Source of the DNA: Myoxocephalus aenaeus
Lineage: Eukaryota; Chordata; Actinopteri; Perciformes; Cottidae
Length of the DNA: 64,000 bases
Reading direction: 5' to 3'
Assembly: GCA_038501785.1 (NCBI GenBank)
Contig: JBAMJR010000042.1
Span: forward strand, 1,833,501 to 1,897,500
This document shows, in pieces, positions 54,830 through 64,000 of this stretch (positions are counted from its first letter, which is position 1; the number at the start of each line of letters is the position of its first letter). Below the pieces are notes generated by a model. It was not told the DNA's origin, did no database searches, and saw only the letters and a list, made by a program, of their open reading frames with translations. The position numbers and the translations under genes are program-made.

Positions 54830-57379
54830 CACACGACACCCTGCATTTTTTTTCATTTACATATATTGACCTGTCCTCTTCCCTAACCCAACTGAAGGCT
54901 AAATCTATGAAAGATGTATTGTTATATTACATATGAAACTAAACTACGAATCTTGCACTTCATGTCCATTTATCCCTTCATAAATTAAATCTTATTTTTT
55001 GTGCTCATGAACTGTAAGCAGTGCTTATAGAATATTAACTAGATTTAGTAGACTGAAGCGTTCCCTGCCCTCTCAGTGAGGCATTTATTTAACTATTTCA
55101 AGATTCAAGAAGCAATTTCAAGGCAGCAAAGCATGTTCGTGCAGTGCTTCTTATCTGTGAAATAAAACCTGCTCTGTGATTTACAACGCTGGCCTCACTG
55201 TGACATTTAAATCCAGACATAGGACCCATAGGTGGGGTTTCCATCCAAATGTAGCGCACATTTTTTTTTTAGGACTGAATGCTGGTTTCTATCCACTAGC
55301 ATTATGCAATTATTGGGAGTTGGGTCATTGAGATAATCAGTGGGGGGGGCGCCGATGCTCCAGTGGGAAAACCATTGTGCCGCTGCAGAAGAAGAGGCGA
55401 TCATCAAGATGATTTAAAAGTGCACCAGTCGGATGAAAAACAATGTAGAAAGTTGGACAGAAATATGACACTTCTGTTCGCTTCATATATTTATACGTAT
55501 CTTGATCAGATCTGTGTGGAGCGACTATGAGAACATTTTAGTCACATACTTCATGTGAGTCATCATATATACGCTGAATCTGTTCCCATTGTGCTTTTTT
55601 TCTTCTTCCCATTTTGCTTTTAGCTTTACCACCTCAGTCAAGCACTTTTTGTTTTAAATATTCAGCAAAACAGGAGGATGTTAATGCACCCATTATTGTT
55701 CTCTCTCTCACATATGGCCAATCATATTGTGTGCACATTATTGCTATATCAAGTTGACATTACTCTTTAATTGAATACGTGCTTGTAGCTGATTTAGTTT
55801 TCGCCAATTGCCACAAACAGAAGCACCGTATGATATATGAACACAAGCGGTACACATCCCAGTCTGGGGTGAAGCAAAACAGACTGTGTCAGAGCTGCTA
55901 GTGCTTCTTGAATTTTCATTGGGGGGTTGCCTTGACAACCACTTACTTGTGCCAAGGAATTGGAGCATTCCCCTCCAACAGCATTGTTTGCTGTTTTCCT
56001 CATCCTCACCTCCTGGCTCATCAGAGATCTTAGACAGTCCTGGAATTGTCTCATCTCCATGCGTGACACTTGGCACAGGAGCCAAGCACTCTGAGAAAAT
56101 CGGCCTTCTTTTTTTTCTTTTTTCTTCCTGACTGGGGTGCTGGCTGGTGATTTGAGTTTGCTCTCCATCTCGAGTGCCTTGGTTATTTCACTTCTGGGCC
56201 TGTATGCAAGCACCGAATCACCTCCCCGTGCCAATTCGGTGGAGTTCATCTGACACAGCGAGCTGGCAAAATGACTCAAGTTTAAGAGCTTGTCTAAAAG
56301 ATGAAGGGATGAGGGTCAACGCTTCAGATATCACGTTTAAGGGCCCCATTTACTCCAGTGCGGCTGGAAGACGGCGTTTCATATTCTATTTCTGTTGAGG
56401 AGCGGTTTATCCTGGAGTGTGTTTCATATCTCAGGTGCAATTCTAAAAAGGGGATGAGGTTTTTATGAGGCCAAACGGGCTGAGTATTACGATATTAAAT
56501 ATACGAGTGCTCCAGTTGTACCAGTGTTTCAGATGTGGGTAGTATCCCTATAGGATTCTGCAATAACTCTTCTGGCATAAATGAAAGATGCATGTTTCAC
56601 TCAGCCAGCAGCATTTTGCCACCTTTGTCTTACGAATGTTAATTACTTTCTGCTTCTCCAAACAACTTCCTGTAAATTAATGCACGAGGAAAAGGAAGGA
56701 ATAGAGAGAATATTCTACTCAAAAACAAAGTCATTGGAAGACCGTGACAGTATTACCGTTCAGGCCTTGTGGGCCTTTTCCAGATGTAGAGTTACTGGTA
56801 AAACATGAACACACTACTTTTTTGTTTGGTGCACGATTACAGTGGAGCACCCCAATCTCAAGGTAGTCCAAATGTACAAATGTATTTAGTTATATTGGCT
56901 TTGCATTAGCATTAACTTAACAGGGACTCAGAGAGCAGGTCTCAGCTGGGCTCCAGCCCCGGGTTTCCCTCCTCTCCAAAATGATGGAAACCTACGTTTT
57001 TGATAAATTATCTAAATTGTACCCCGCATGTTTTTCCACACCTCAGTGAGGCCGTCTCCCAATGCGAGGCAGGCCACCTCTGGCCTATCGTTCCCTGCAT
57101 ACCAGCAAGAACTGATCTCGGCGCGTACAGACTTGGACAGTTGACGCGTCCTGGCAGGTCGCATCCTAATCGGAGTTCAAAAGTTGCCCTCAAAGACAAA
57201 CGTGACCACGGGCCTTGTTAGCGTCCACAACGAGCTGATCTGAGATGTGCAGGGCTGATCCAAACACCCGAATGTTGTCTGGTGATGTTGCTGCGCTCCC
57301 ATGATGCTGGAATTGGAGATAGGGGAGGCGACAAGGCATCCCTTGCATGATTCCACCGCTTTGATTCCCATCGTGCCGA
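54830..57379. other. Unassigned DNA; unrecognised ORFs at 55,744-56,279
   Basis: On the minus strand two overlapping ORFs (161 codons from 56,279; 113 codons from 56,085) look more protein-like than the background, with Lys-rich, Ser-rich and Cys-containing parts, but I recognise neither and neither has a clear exon boundary. Otherwise the stretch has no feature I can name. Confidence 0.4.
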
Positions 57380-57830
57380 CTTTGAAAGACTTCTAACGCA
57401 AAACACAACGTGTCTCGTATCAACGTATCCTCACGCAACAAAACTACTTTGTTTTGGAAAAGATCGTCATTTAGGTTCATCTAACGACTCATGTGCCGGT
57501 AATAACTACGGTGGTTCCGTGACGACGTGGACTTCTTGTTTCACACGAGGAACGAACACTAGTCTCCTGGCTGAAAGATCGTTGTTTCTTCGACCCACCC
57601 ACCACCCCTGCCATCCGCCATATGTGTTCTTTTGCGGTCTTTATACTTCCTCGTTCGTGATCATGTGGATAACGTACAAAATGCACCAGCCTGCACGTAC
57701 CTATTGGTTTGAGCCATGCCACCAAATCGTGGTTGAATAGCCAATTCACGTTCAATTTGCACTTCCCCATGTCGTTGCCTGCTGACCCGAGTGTTTTCAG
57801 TTCCTCTATCAAGATCTGCATAACTTTAAT
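57380..57830 (-). repeat. Probable dispersed fish repeat
   Basis: On the minus strand 'gacgatcttttccaaaaca', 'tagttttgttgcgtgagg' and 'gacatggggaagtgcaaatt' resemble a repeat widespread in teleosts. I see no second copy in the window, so this is recognition from memory only. Confidence 0.3.
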
Positions 57831-58520
57831 ATGATTTTAATAGGGGGATTTAGTAAATTATTTAAAAGATAGATGCTTCCAATTATTTTGAGACCGCAAA
57901 CAAAATATTCATAAAAATCCTACTTTCCGTCAAAGATTGTTGTAAGACATATTATTACCAATGAAGACATTGTTTTTAGATTCCTTTAATGTATTACATT
58001 TTAATACTTTTTAACGATCTGCAGGAAGCCTTGTCAAAACCACACTTCTGCGTCACTTGACGTGGCACATTACAAGCGCACCTGATGTTTGGATGATGTG
58101 CAGCGTATCCAGGGGCAACCAGGTGGTGCCTGTATATGTTTCTGCTTTGAGCTGCGATCATTTTGCATCACTGGTTCCGACTGCAAGTTTTCTATGAAAT
58201 TCCACTGTTCTTACTTCCAGGTTCATTATCAGCCTCCATGCCTCTTATGTATGGATGACAGGTATGGCAGACTGCACAGGCAGTGGAAAACAATTATTTT
58301 TAGCTCCTCAGCAGCTCGCAGGTAACCTTTTAAATCTGCCGAGCAGCCAAGAGTGTATGTCAACAGAGCGTGGGTTTGTTAGTAATGTAGGTGCTTCATA
58401 TTAACTCTCTATACACTTTGTTTCCTCTATTCTTTTTAGTGGCATACATCAGTCATCAGTAGCACTTTATAACAACTACACACTATTTAGCATTAGTAAA
58501 GCACGAGTAAACACTTAATT

Positions 58521-58829
58521 ATGAGGGGCCGTTTGGCCATAACTATTGAGACACTCTCACACGCACTACTGAGACACTCTCACACATACTAATGAAACAC
58601 TCGTACATTCACTATTGAAACACTCTCACACTCACTACTGAAACACTTACACATACATACATACTCTGTAAACCTATGCACGCTCATATATAAAACACTA
58701 TACGTATCACATGTATTCATACAAGTAATTTCAGTCGTGACCGTGAGAGTGTTTCAATAGTGAATGTACAAGTGTTTCAGTTGTATGTATGAGAGTGTCT
58801 CAATAGTTATGGCCTAAACGGCCCCTCAT
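58521..58829. mobile_element. MITE with 8-bp target duplication
   Basis: 309 bp. Inverted ends ATGAGGGGCCGTTTGGCC / ATGAGGGGCCGTTTAGGCC, continuing with ATAACTATTGAGACACTCTC on both sides (~40 bp). ACTTAATT flanks both ends exactly (58,513-58,520; 58,830-58,837). The inside is built of repeated 'aaacactctcacactcac' blocks, arranged in inverted orientation towards the centre. An 8-bp duplication points to hAT-type mobilisation, but the ends do not start CA. Confidence 0.88.
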
Positions 58830-59150
58830 ACTTAATTCATCATTTATAAAGCATTGTTCCAACATGAACACTCATTAGTAACTCATTAGTATGCAATTCA
58901 TAAACGCAGTTCTAAATGTTTTATTATTGATTAATAAGCTTGACTATAATACGTTTCATGATTGTTTTTCATACTTTATAAATGAAGTATTAAGGACTTT
59001 ATAAATGATTAATAAGATAATTTATAAAGTGTTAGTAAATGATTAAAAAAATTATTTAAATGTCATTTATTCATGCATTTATTTATACATATGATTTACA
59101 TTTACATTTATGGTTAAGGACTATGTTACCATGTGCTTTATAAACGTCCA

Positions 59151-59154
<4 letters not shown>

Positions 59155-59186
<32 letters not shown>
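59155..59186. repeat. (TA)n microsatellite
   Basis: About 16 uninterrupted TA units. Confidence 0.95.
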
Positions 59187-59189
<3 letters not shown>

Positions 59190-59290
59190 CTGGGTAGCAC
59201 ATTATTATGATTATGGGTTTTCATACTTTATAAATGATGGACGTTTATAAATAATCGTTAACTAAGCATCTTTAGTCACACCAGCGGCAT

Positions 59291-60404
59291 GGTTCTAGGG
59301 CTGAAGCTGGGAGAATATAAAACATTAAAGGGGAAGGGGAGAGAAAGAAAAGGGGCCATGTTTTAACCCCTCATCCGTCTCTATGTACTGTAATATTTAT
59401 GTTCAAGAAAAATAAATAATTTGTTTGCGCATTTCCAGAGGAAGACACATTCACCGGTCACTTTATGTAATAAATATAACATTATAATACTTTTCCTTTT
59501 AACATTGTGTTGATAATAAAGGGGGATTATGTTATTTTGCATACATGCTTCTTATGAATGCTAAACCCATCCACTATTTTGAGACAGTCCCTGCAGAGGG
59601 GCAGTAAAAAGTTTGCATTGGACAGACATTGCTTGCTGCAGATTTGTGAACATACAGTATACCCTGACGTGGGAAAACCCCACATTGAAATCAGTTTCAG
59701 GAAGGTAATTTCAGTAGACATATGAAGGTGTGGAATCCTCTGTGTTCGGCTATAAAACCACGGGTGCTTATGTTATACAATTACATTTGCATAATGGAGA
59801 CTGTGAAAGAAATGTTGAAGGACTTCTTTATATTCTATAGTAATACATATTCCACAAAACTAAAATCACTCACCCATTTGACGAATCTAAATAAAAAACG
59901 ACTCATCTGAGTGAGGTCATCGCCTGATGGTGGCGGTCTATCTCTATATTAACTGTTTTAGTATGGTTTAACCCTTACCTTTTATATGTCTGTCTTTGTT
60001 GGCCCTCACTGTTGAGCTTTCTGTTTTATTGCCTTGCTTTGTCTGTCAAAGCCCTTTGTAAATATGATTCCCTCCTGGAAGCTGCCCAGTACAACCAGCT
60101 CCACTAGAGCAGTTGGGTTTAAGGTCCTTGCTCAATGGAACCTCGGTGGTGAAAATAAAGGTGATGCAAGCTCTGTTTTTTTTCTTCACTTTTCCCAACC
60201 AGATTATATCCTGCCGGTCTGGGCATAAGAACAACACCCTTGCATGTTGCATAAGGTTGTCTGTACTGTTACTGTAAAGCAGGAGCTGAGCCGGAAGGCC
60301 AAGCTCTTCATTTACTAGTCCATTTACACTCTGGGTTTTGGATAGCGACCAACAGAATGACATATGACTAATTGAGCTAATTGAGCTTTCCTCGCAGGGT
60401 GTCT
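59291..60404. other. Unassigned DNA
   Basis: AT-rich; no recognisable domain, terminus or tandem array. Confidence 0.5.
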
Positions 60405-60640
60405 GAGTCCAGCCTCAGAGATCTGGAAGGGAGGTCAGATTATAACTGCTGCTAAAGGGCTCAGGCATCAGGATGCCTCCTGGACGCGGTTCTTTTAGTA
60501 GTTTTCCTGGTACATCCAACTGCAAAGAGGCCCCGGGCTTGACCCAGAACATGCTCTAGAGATCATCTATCTTGTCTGGCCTGGGAACGCCTCGAGGGTT
60601 CCCCAGGAAGAGCTGTATCTCTTCCCCCACTCCTGTGATC
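60405..60640 (+). mobile_element. LINE 3' fragment (other family)
   Basis: 'tcaggatgcctcctggacgc', 'tttcctggtacatccaactg', 'gaggccccgggcttgacccag' less its last base, and 'ctggcctgggaacgcctcg' then 'ttccccaggaagagct' follow, in order, a conserved 3' region I know from a common teleost LINE. The typical (GGAT)n tail is missing, so the fragment is cut on both sides. Confidence 0.55.
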
Positions 60641-61810
60641 CGGTGGAAGATGGTGAATGTACGGTCAGATGGTCGGCCGTAGTGCCAGCATGTACCAACG
60701 CATTTCTCACTTCCAACTCATCAAATACCTCCACCTGGTCAGTGGATCTATACCCTTCAAACACTCTAGCTAACCCTCTAGCGGTCAGTTTTAGACGTGG
60801 CAGGGACTCCACTAAAAATACACTTCCGGCTTCACAGGAAGTTTTGGACAAACATATATGTCAACTTGCAACGTACAACCTCGTTAATTCTAGTTATATG
60901 TATGACACACATTTTGCTCCTCTCCACTTTTGGCTGGCCTCATTCACACAGCACTCCACACCTTTGCAAAAGTTACCAACCTTTTTCACTGACACATTAA
61001 TCAACCGCACTGTATGAATATGCATGTCCCCTGAATGTTTTAAAATTGGATGCAATGATTGCCTGTTGTTAAGCTCTCACTCATTACAGGTTCTCGCGGT
61101 GCGCCAACACTCAAGATAATTCCTCACTTAAACTAAACCGGGAGAGCACTTGACGAAGATTTGGTCTGACTTCTGTCAGAATGACTCCAAAAACGTGTTC
61201 CAGCAGAATCACTGTCTAATTTGACGCTGACATGCTGGATGCTGACATACTTTGGCGCACAATAATTACCCTCCACAGTGAACACAAATAGTGCAGTGCC
61301 TTGGCATAGCGCTGAAAGACACACATTGGATTAAAACGCATCCAGCGCCTGCACCCCACCTCCTTTTTTCACTACCTTTTATTTTCCAAAGCGAGACTTC
61401 CCCCTGTGTGTTTACTCACAACAGGAACTTTGTCTTTGTTTCTAGTCCCCGTCGCTCCTTTCAACCTCTCCCGTCTTTCCTGTCTCCAGCGTTCAAGAAT
61501 AGTCCCCTCCCCTATATATGTGGCTTCCGAGTTTAACTCATTTGAAAGTCAAATGTGCGCTTTAACTTTTTCCCCCATCGCACTTCAAGTGCGTTGAAAA
61601 CACTTAATCAAGCCGCTGCCTCTGTGCGGCAATCAGAGATAACAGGCCACGAATATATATGGGTCATCCCGTGCTCCGCACTGAGCTTACAGAGTGCCAC
61701 CAGATGCACACTAATGAGGTGGACCCGCACTTCACTGTTGTCAAGGCTATGTAGTTTCTGTCAGGCCTCTACTTTAGTCTGCCCTTTTTCTGGGTAACGG
61801 TCCTATATAT
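60641..61810. other. Unassigned DNA
   Basis: Several ORFs (61-124 codons) overlap without a recognisable domain. Nothing else is supported. Confidence 0.5.
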
Positions 61811-62316
61811 CAGCGGCCCGCAACCACCGGGCCGCACAGAAAGAATGAAAGAAAAAAAAGTTTATTGATTATCAAGGTCAAGAGGTTATGTGATACGTTA
61901 CCCCAAAAATGAAACTTAAAAGTCTGTTTCAACTCTGCCGGTGTTCTGGATTAAAATTAAGGCAGAATATTCTGAGATCGCCAAAAAAGCTCTGAAAACC
62001 CTGCTTCCATTTCCAACATCCTGTCTTTGTGAAGCGGGTTTAAGTTACGGAGTAGACGACCGAAAGAACACACGTCGGGTGTTGTTGTCTCCCGTCACCC
62101 TGAGATGGGACCGGCCTGTTGCAGAGAAACAAGCTCAGGGCTCCACCTAATTTGGCGTAATGGTGAGTTGTATTTTTATACACTTTATAATTGTCTTTAT
62201 GCCGGTCGTATCATTTTATTACGTCATATTCATCGCCCACACCGTGAAGGCCGGTCCGGGAAAATATTGTCAAACATTAAACCGGTCTGTGGCTCAAAAG
62301 AGGTTGAGGACCGCTG
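61811..62316 (+). mobile_element. hAT deletion derivative (same family as 1-116)
   Basis: Termini: CAGCGGCCCGCAACC at 61,811 and, inverted, CAGCGGTCCTCAACC ending at 62,316. Only the C-terminal coding part of the transposase remains. The flanking 8-mers are CTATATAT and CTATGACA, only half-matching, so the target duplication is decayed or the boundary is off by a base or two. Confidence 0.8.
61941..62150 (+). pseudogene. hAT transposase C-terminal dimerisation region
   Basis: The open frame reads FWIKIKAEYSEIAKKALKTL then LPFPTSCLCEAGLS, the core of the hAT C-terminal dimerisation domain, then a short deletion and 'RVLLSPVTLRWDRPVAEKQA' to a stop at 62,150. This matches the C-terminus of ZBED5/FAM200-like hAT proteins. 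All catalytic parts upstream are missing. The Met at 61,941 is internal. Confidence 0.82.
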
Positions 62317-64000
62317 CTATGACACCTGGAACCACTAGATGTCGCACCAGAGCTCCAGCGTCTTGGACCAAAACGTACGGGGCTTTTTCATGTAACCAGT
62401 CTTTCAGCTAGCCTGCTAGCTACCTAAATGTATGTCACGTCCATCACTCAGCATCTCTCAGAACTGAAAAGCTTCCATTACATTAAACGTGTCAATCCAC
62501 ACAGACTCGTTGGGTGGAGGTTCTTGACCATTCCAAATGGGAGGAGCCCGGTTTGGGAAAAGTCCAGAGCTTTTAGAGGTACCAAAACTGTTTTCACAAT
62601 CCAATGGGTTTAGTTCTCTTAACCACATTGACCCATGGATCAAGGCCCATATGTCTGTGGGGGAAAGGGACTGTGGGGATACATTACTGTTTCATTTTGG
62701 AGTATCTCAATGGCATCAGCTGGAATGAGCACCAGGCTTCAGCAAATGACCCCTGCGTGTATGAATGCCTATGCAAACAAAACATTGTGCCTGTAATAAA
62801 TCAGAGCGTGAACCATAAATACTGTTTTTCATGACCTAGTAGTTACGGTCACACCGATAAATAAGCCAAGATCTGGAGATATACTGACAGGAGGCTGTTT
62901 TCTTTTTCTAAAGATAATAAAATATGTATTTAAAGCGAAGGCCACTTCGGGTGAAGCGTGTGAACACTGACGTTACACACATTTCATATAATCATGTCAT
63001 GAAGTTGATATGGCAAACAATAGAAAAAAGGAAAACTTAATTTTACACCCAACAGACAAACAATATAAATATTTATTTAAAGTTGTGTTTCGGGCTACTA
63101 AATTAATGTAAGTCTAAAACTCACCCTCACTTGGAATTCATGTTTATTTTTATCATTGTTATGTATTGTATTATTTAATCAGTATGTCTGTAAAATACTG
63201 GGCTATTTATTTTTCATACTTTTGGGCACATGCATTTTTATTAATTATACTCATATTTGTTTTTGTAATACATTTATTATTCATGGCTGGTATGCGCCAT
63301 GAGATCTCCCCCCCCCTTCTATAAATGACCATTAAATAGCCATTACAGAAATGAGCAGTGTCAGTTTTATTAAAAAGGTTTTAACAAAAGGTACCGGCAT
63401 CACATTGAACTAATGGTATGGCCCATCCCTTCTTCACATCATGCATTTTGGTAGCGTTTTCAAAAGTGAAGAATAGAAAAGTTTCCAAATTGATTTGAAG
63501 ACTGTCAAAGTCAGATCAAGTCTTCTATCTTCGGGAAGTATCGGATGTACTTTTAAAGTTGCAGGTCCGTATAAATGTTGAGAACAATGGAGTGACCACC
63601 CGACTCATCTGAATGAGTCCCTGTGATTTCAAGGAGGCAGGGCGCTCCGCTCCAGTCCAGCGTACCTTGCCTCCATGCTTCTTCCTGTGCTTGTTAAACA
63701 CCGTGGGATATCCATTAGGATGTGCAAGCCTGCAGCGACGCTTTGGATCTGAATTCAAGGCCCGCGCCGGCAGAATATATCTGCACGGGGGGGGCGTGGC
63801 GGCGCTGTCCCCCGCGTCGTCTTTGAGGGCATGTCCCAGGGGGCAGCTGTGCTCAGAAGGAAGGAAACGAGTAAAATCACTCACGCCGTCCCTTCTACTG
63901 CGAATACGAAAGCTCTGTGTGTCACCTTTGACCAATTTTTGTTTCTTTTACTTTCCGTTCTGACCACATGAGATTTCCTCCCCATCCACGGTTTTCTCCA
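62317..64000. other. Unassigned DNA; possible short exon near 63,666-63,729
   Basis: Mostly AT-rich without features. Near the end GC rises; on the minus strand the stretch 63,666-63,729 is bounded by AG and by a good donor (AAG then GTACGC) and is open. I cannot identify it (see findings). Confidence 0.4.

Larger units (their letters stand above)
58450..59290. repeat. AT-rich palindromic repeat hosting a MITE
   Basis: 'agcactttataacaac' at 58,460 and repeated variants of 'cattagtaa', 'actttataaatgattaa' and 'tttataaatgatggacg' up to 59,250 suggest one AT-rich non-autonomous element split by the MITE at 58,521-58,829, with a TA tract near its right side. Exact ends are not defined. Confidence 0.45.

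Noticed and set aside
1..64000. CRISPR array, prokaryotic operons, phage genes
   Set aside because: Introns, microsatellites, LINE and LTR elements show vertebrate DNA; no direct-repeat/spacer array is present.

Overview
The window looks like non-coding DNA from a ray-finned (probably percomorph) fish chromosome. Evidence for this: long AT-rich stretches without ORFs, CA/GT and TA microsatellites, families I recognise as teleost interspersed repeats (an L2-clade LINE, the GCTAACATGCTAA-type palindromic repeat, a CAGAGGTGTCAAAAGTA-ended DNA element), and spliced DNA transposons. I found no host protein-coding gene, tRNA, rRNA or CRISPR that I can support. Every recognisable protein domain belongs to a transposable element, and every such reading frame is broken or truncated.

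Layout. 1-116: 3' end of a hAT element, cut by the window edge. 117-7,464: mostly unassigned DNA with small dispersed repeats (pairs at 2,815/3,004; 4,794-5,070; 5,281-5,410). 7,872-10,869: a Ty3/Gypsy retrotransposon on the minus strand (Gypsy-A) with target duplication ACAT, no integrase and only a 59-bp stub of its 3' LTR. 13,440-13,745: 3' end of a LINE. 14,576-16,539: a piggyBac deletion derivative. 16,544-19,940: an LTR-less Gypsy fragment (Gypsy-B) split by a hAT element (17,718-19,204) with a perfect 8-bp target duplication. 21,560-24,600: a 5'-truncated L2-clade LINE on the plus strand. 24,600-43,300: largely unassigned, with a perfect short hairpin (32,401-32,445), a dispersed repeat (32,949-33,420), a LINE tail (33,712-34,095) and a hAT-like non-autonomous element (38,094-39,240). 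43,327-44,945: the 5' part of a BEL/Pao-like element. 44,966-51,558: a third Gypsy element (Gypsy-C, minus strand), whose right LTR carries a PIF/Harbinger-like MITE (50,854-51,496). 51,561-64,000: more repeats, including a MITE with an 8-bp target duplication (58,521-58,829), LINE tails, and a hAT remnant (61,811-62,316).

The elements do not form a working pathway; they record a sequence of insertions. Two insertions can be dated relative to their hosts from the sequence alone. The hAT landed in Gypsy-B after Gypsy-B had become a fragment or together with its decay. The MITE landed in the right LTR of Gypsy-C, and the sister LTR in the same window preserves the empty site. The most unusual points are the primer-binding-like 24 bp outside the 3' LTR of Gypsy-C, the loss of the whole promoter half of its 5' LTR, the piggyBac derivative that keeps both protein ends and its intron but not its catalytic core, and the perfect 19-bp inverted repeat at 32.4 kb, which no recognised element explains.
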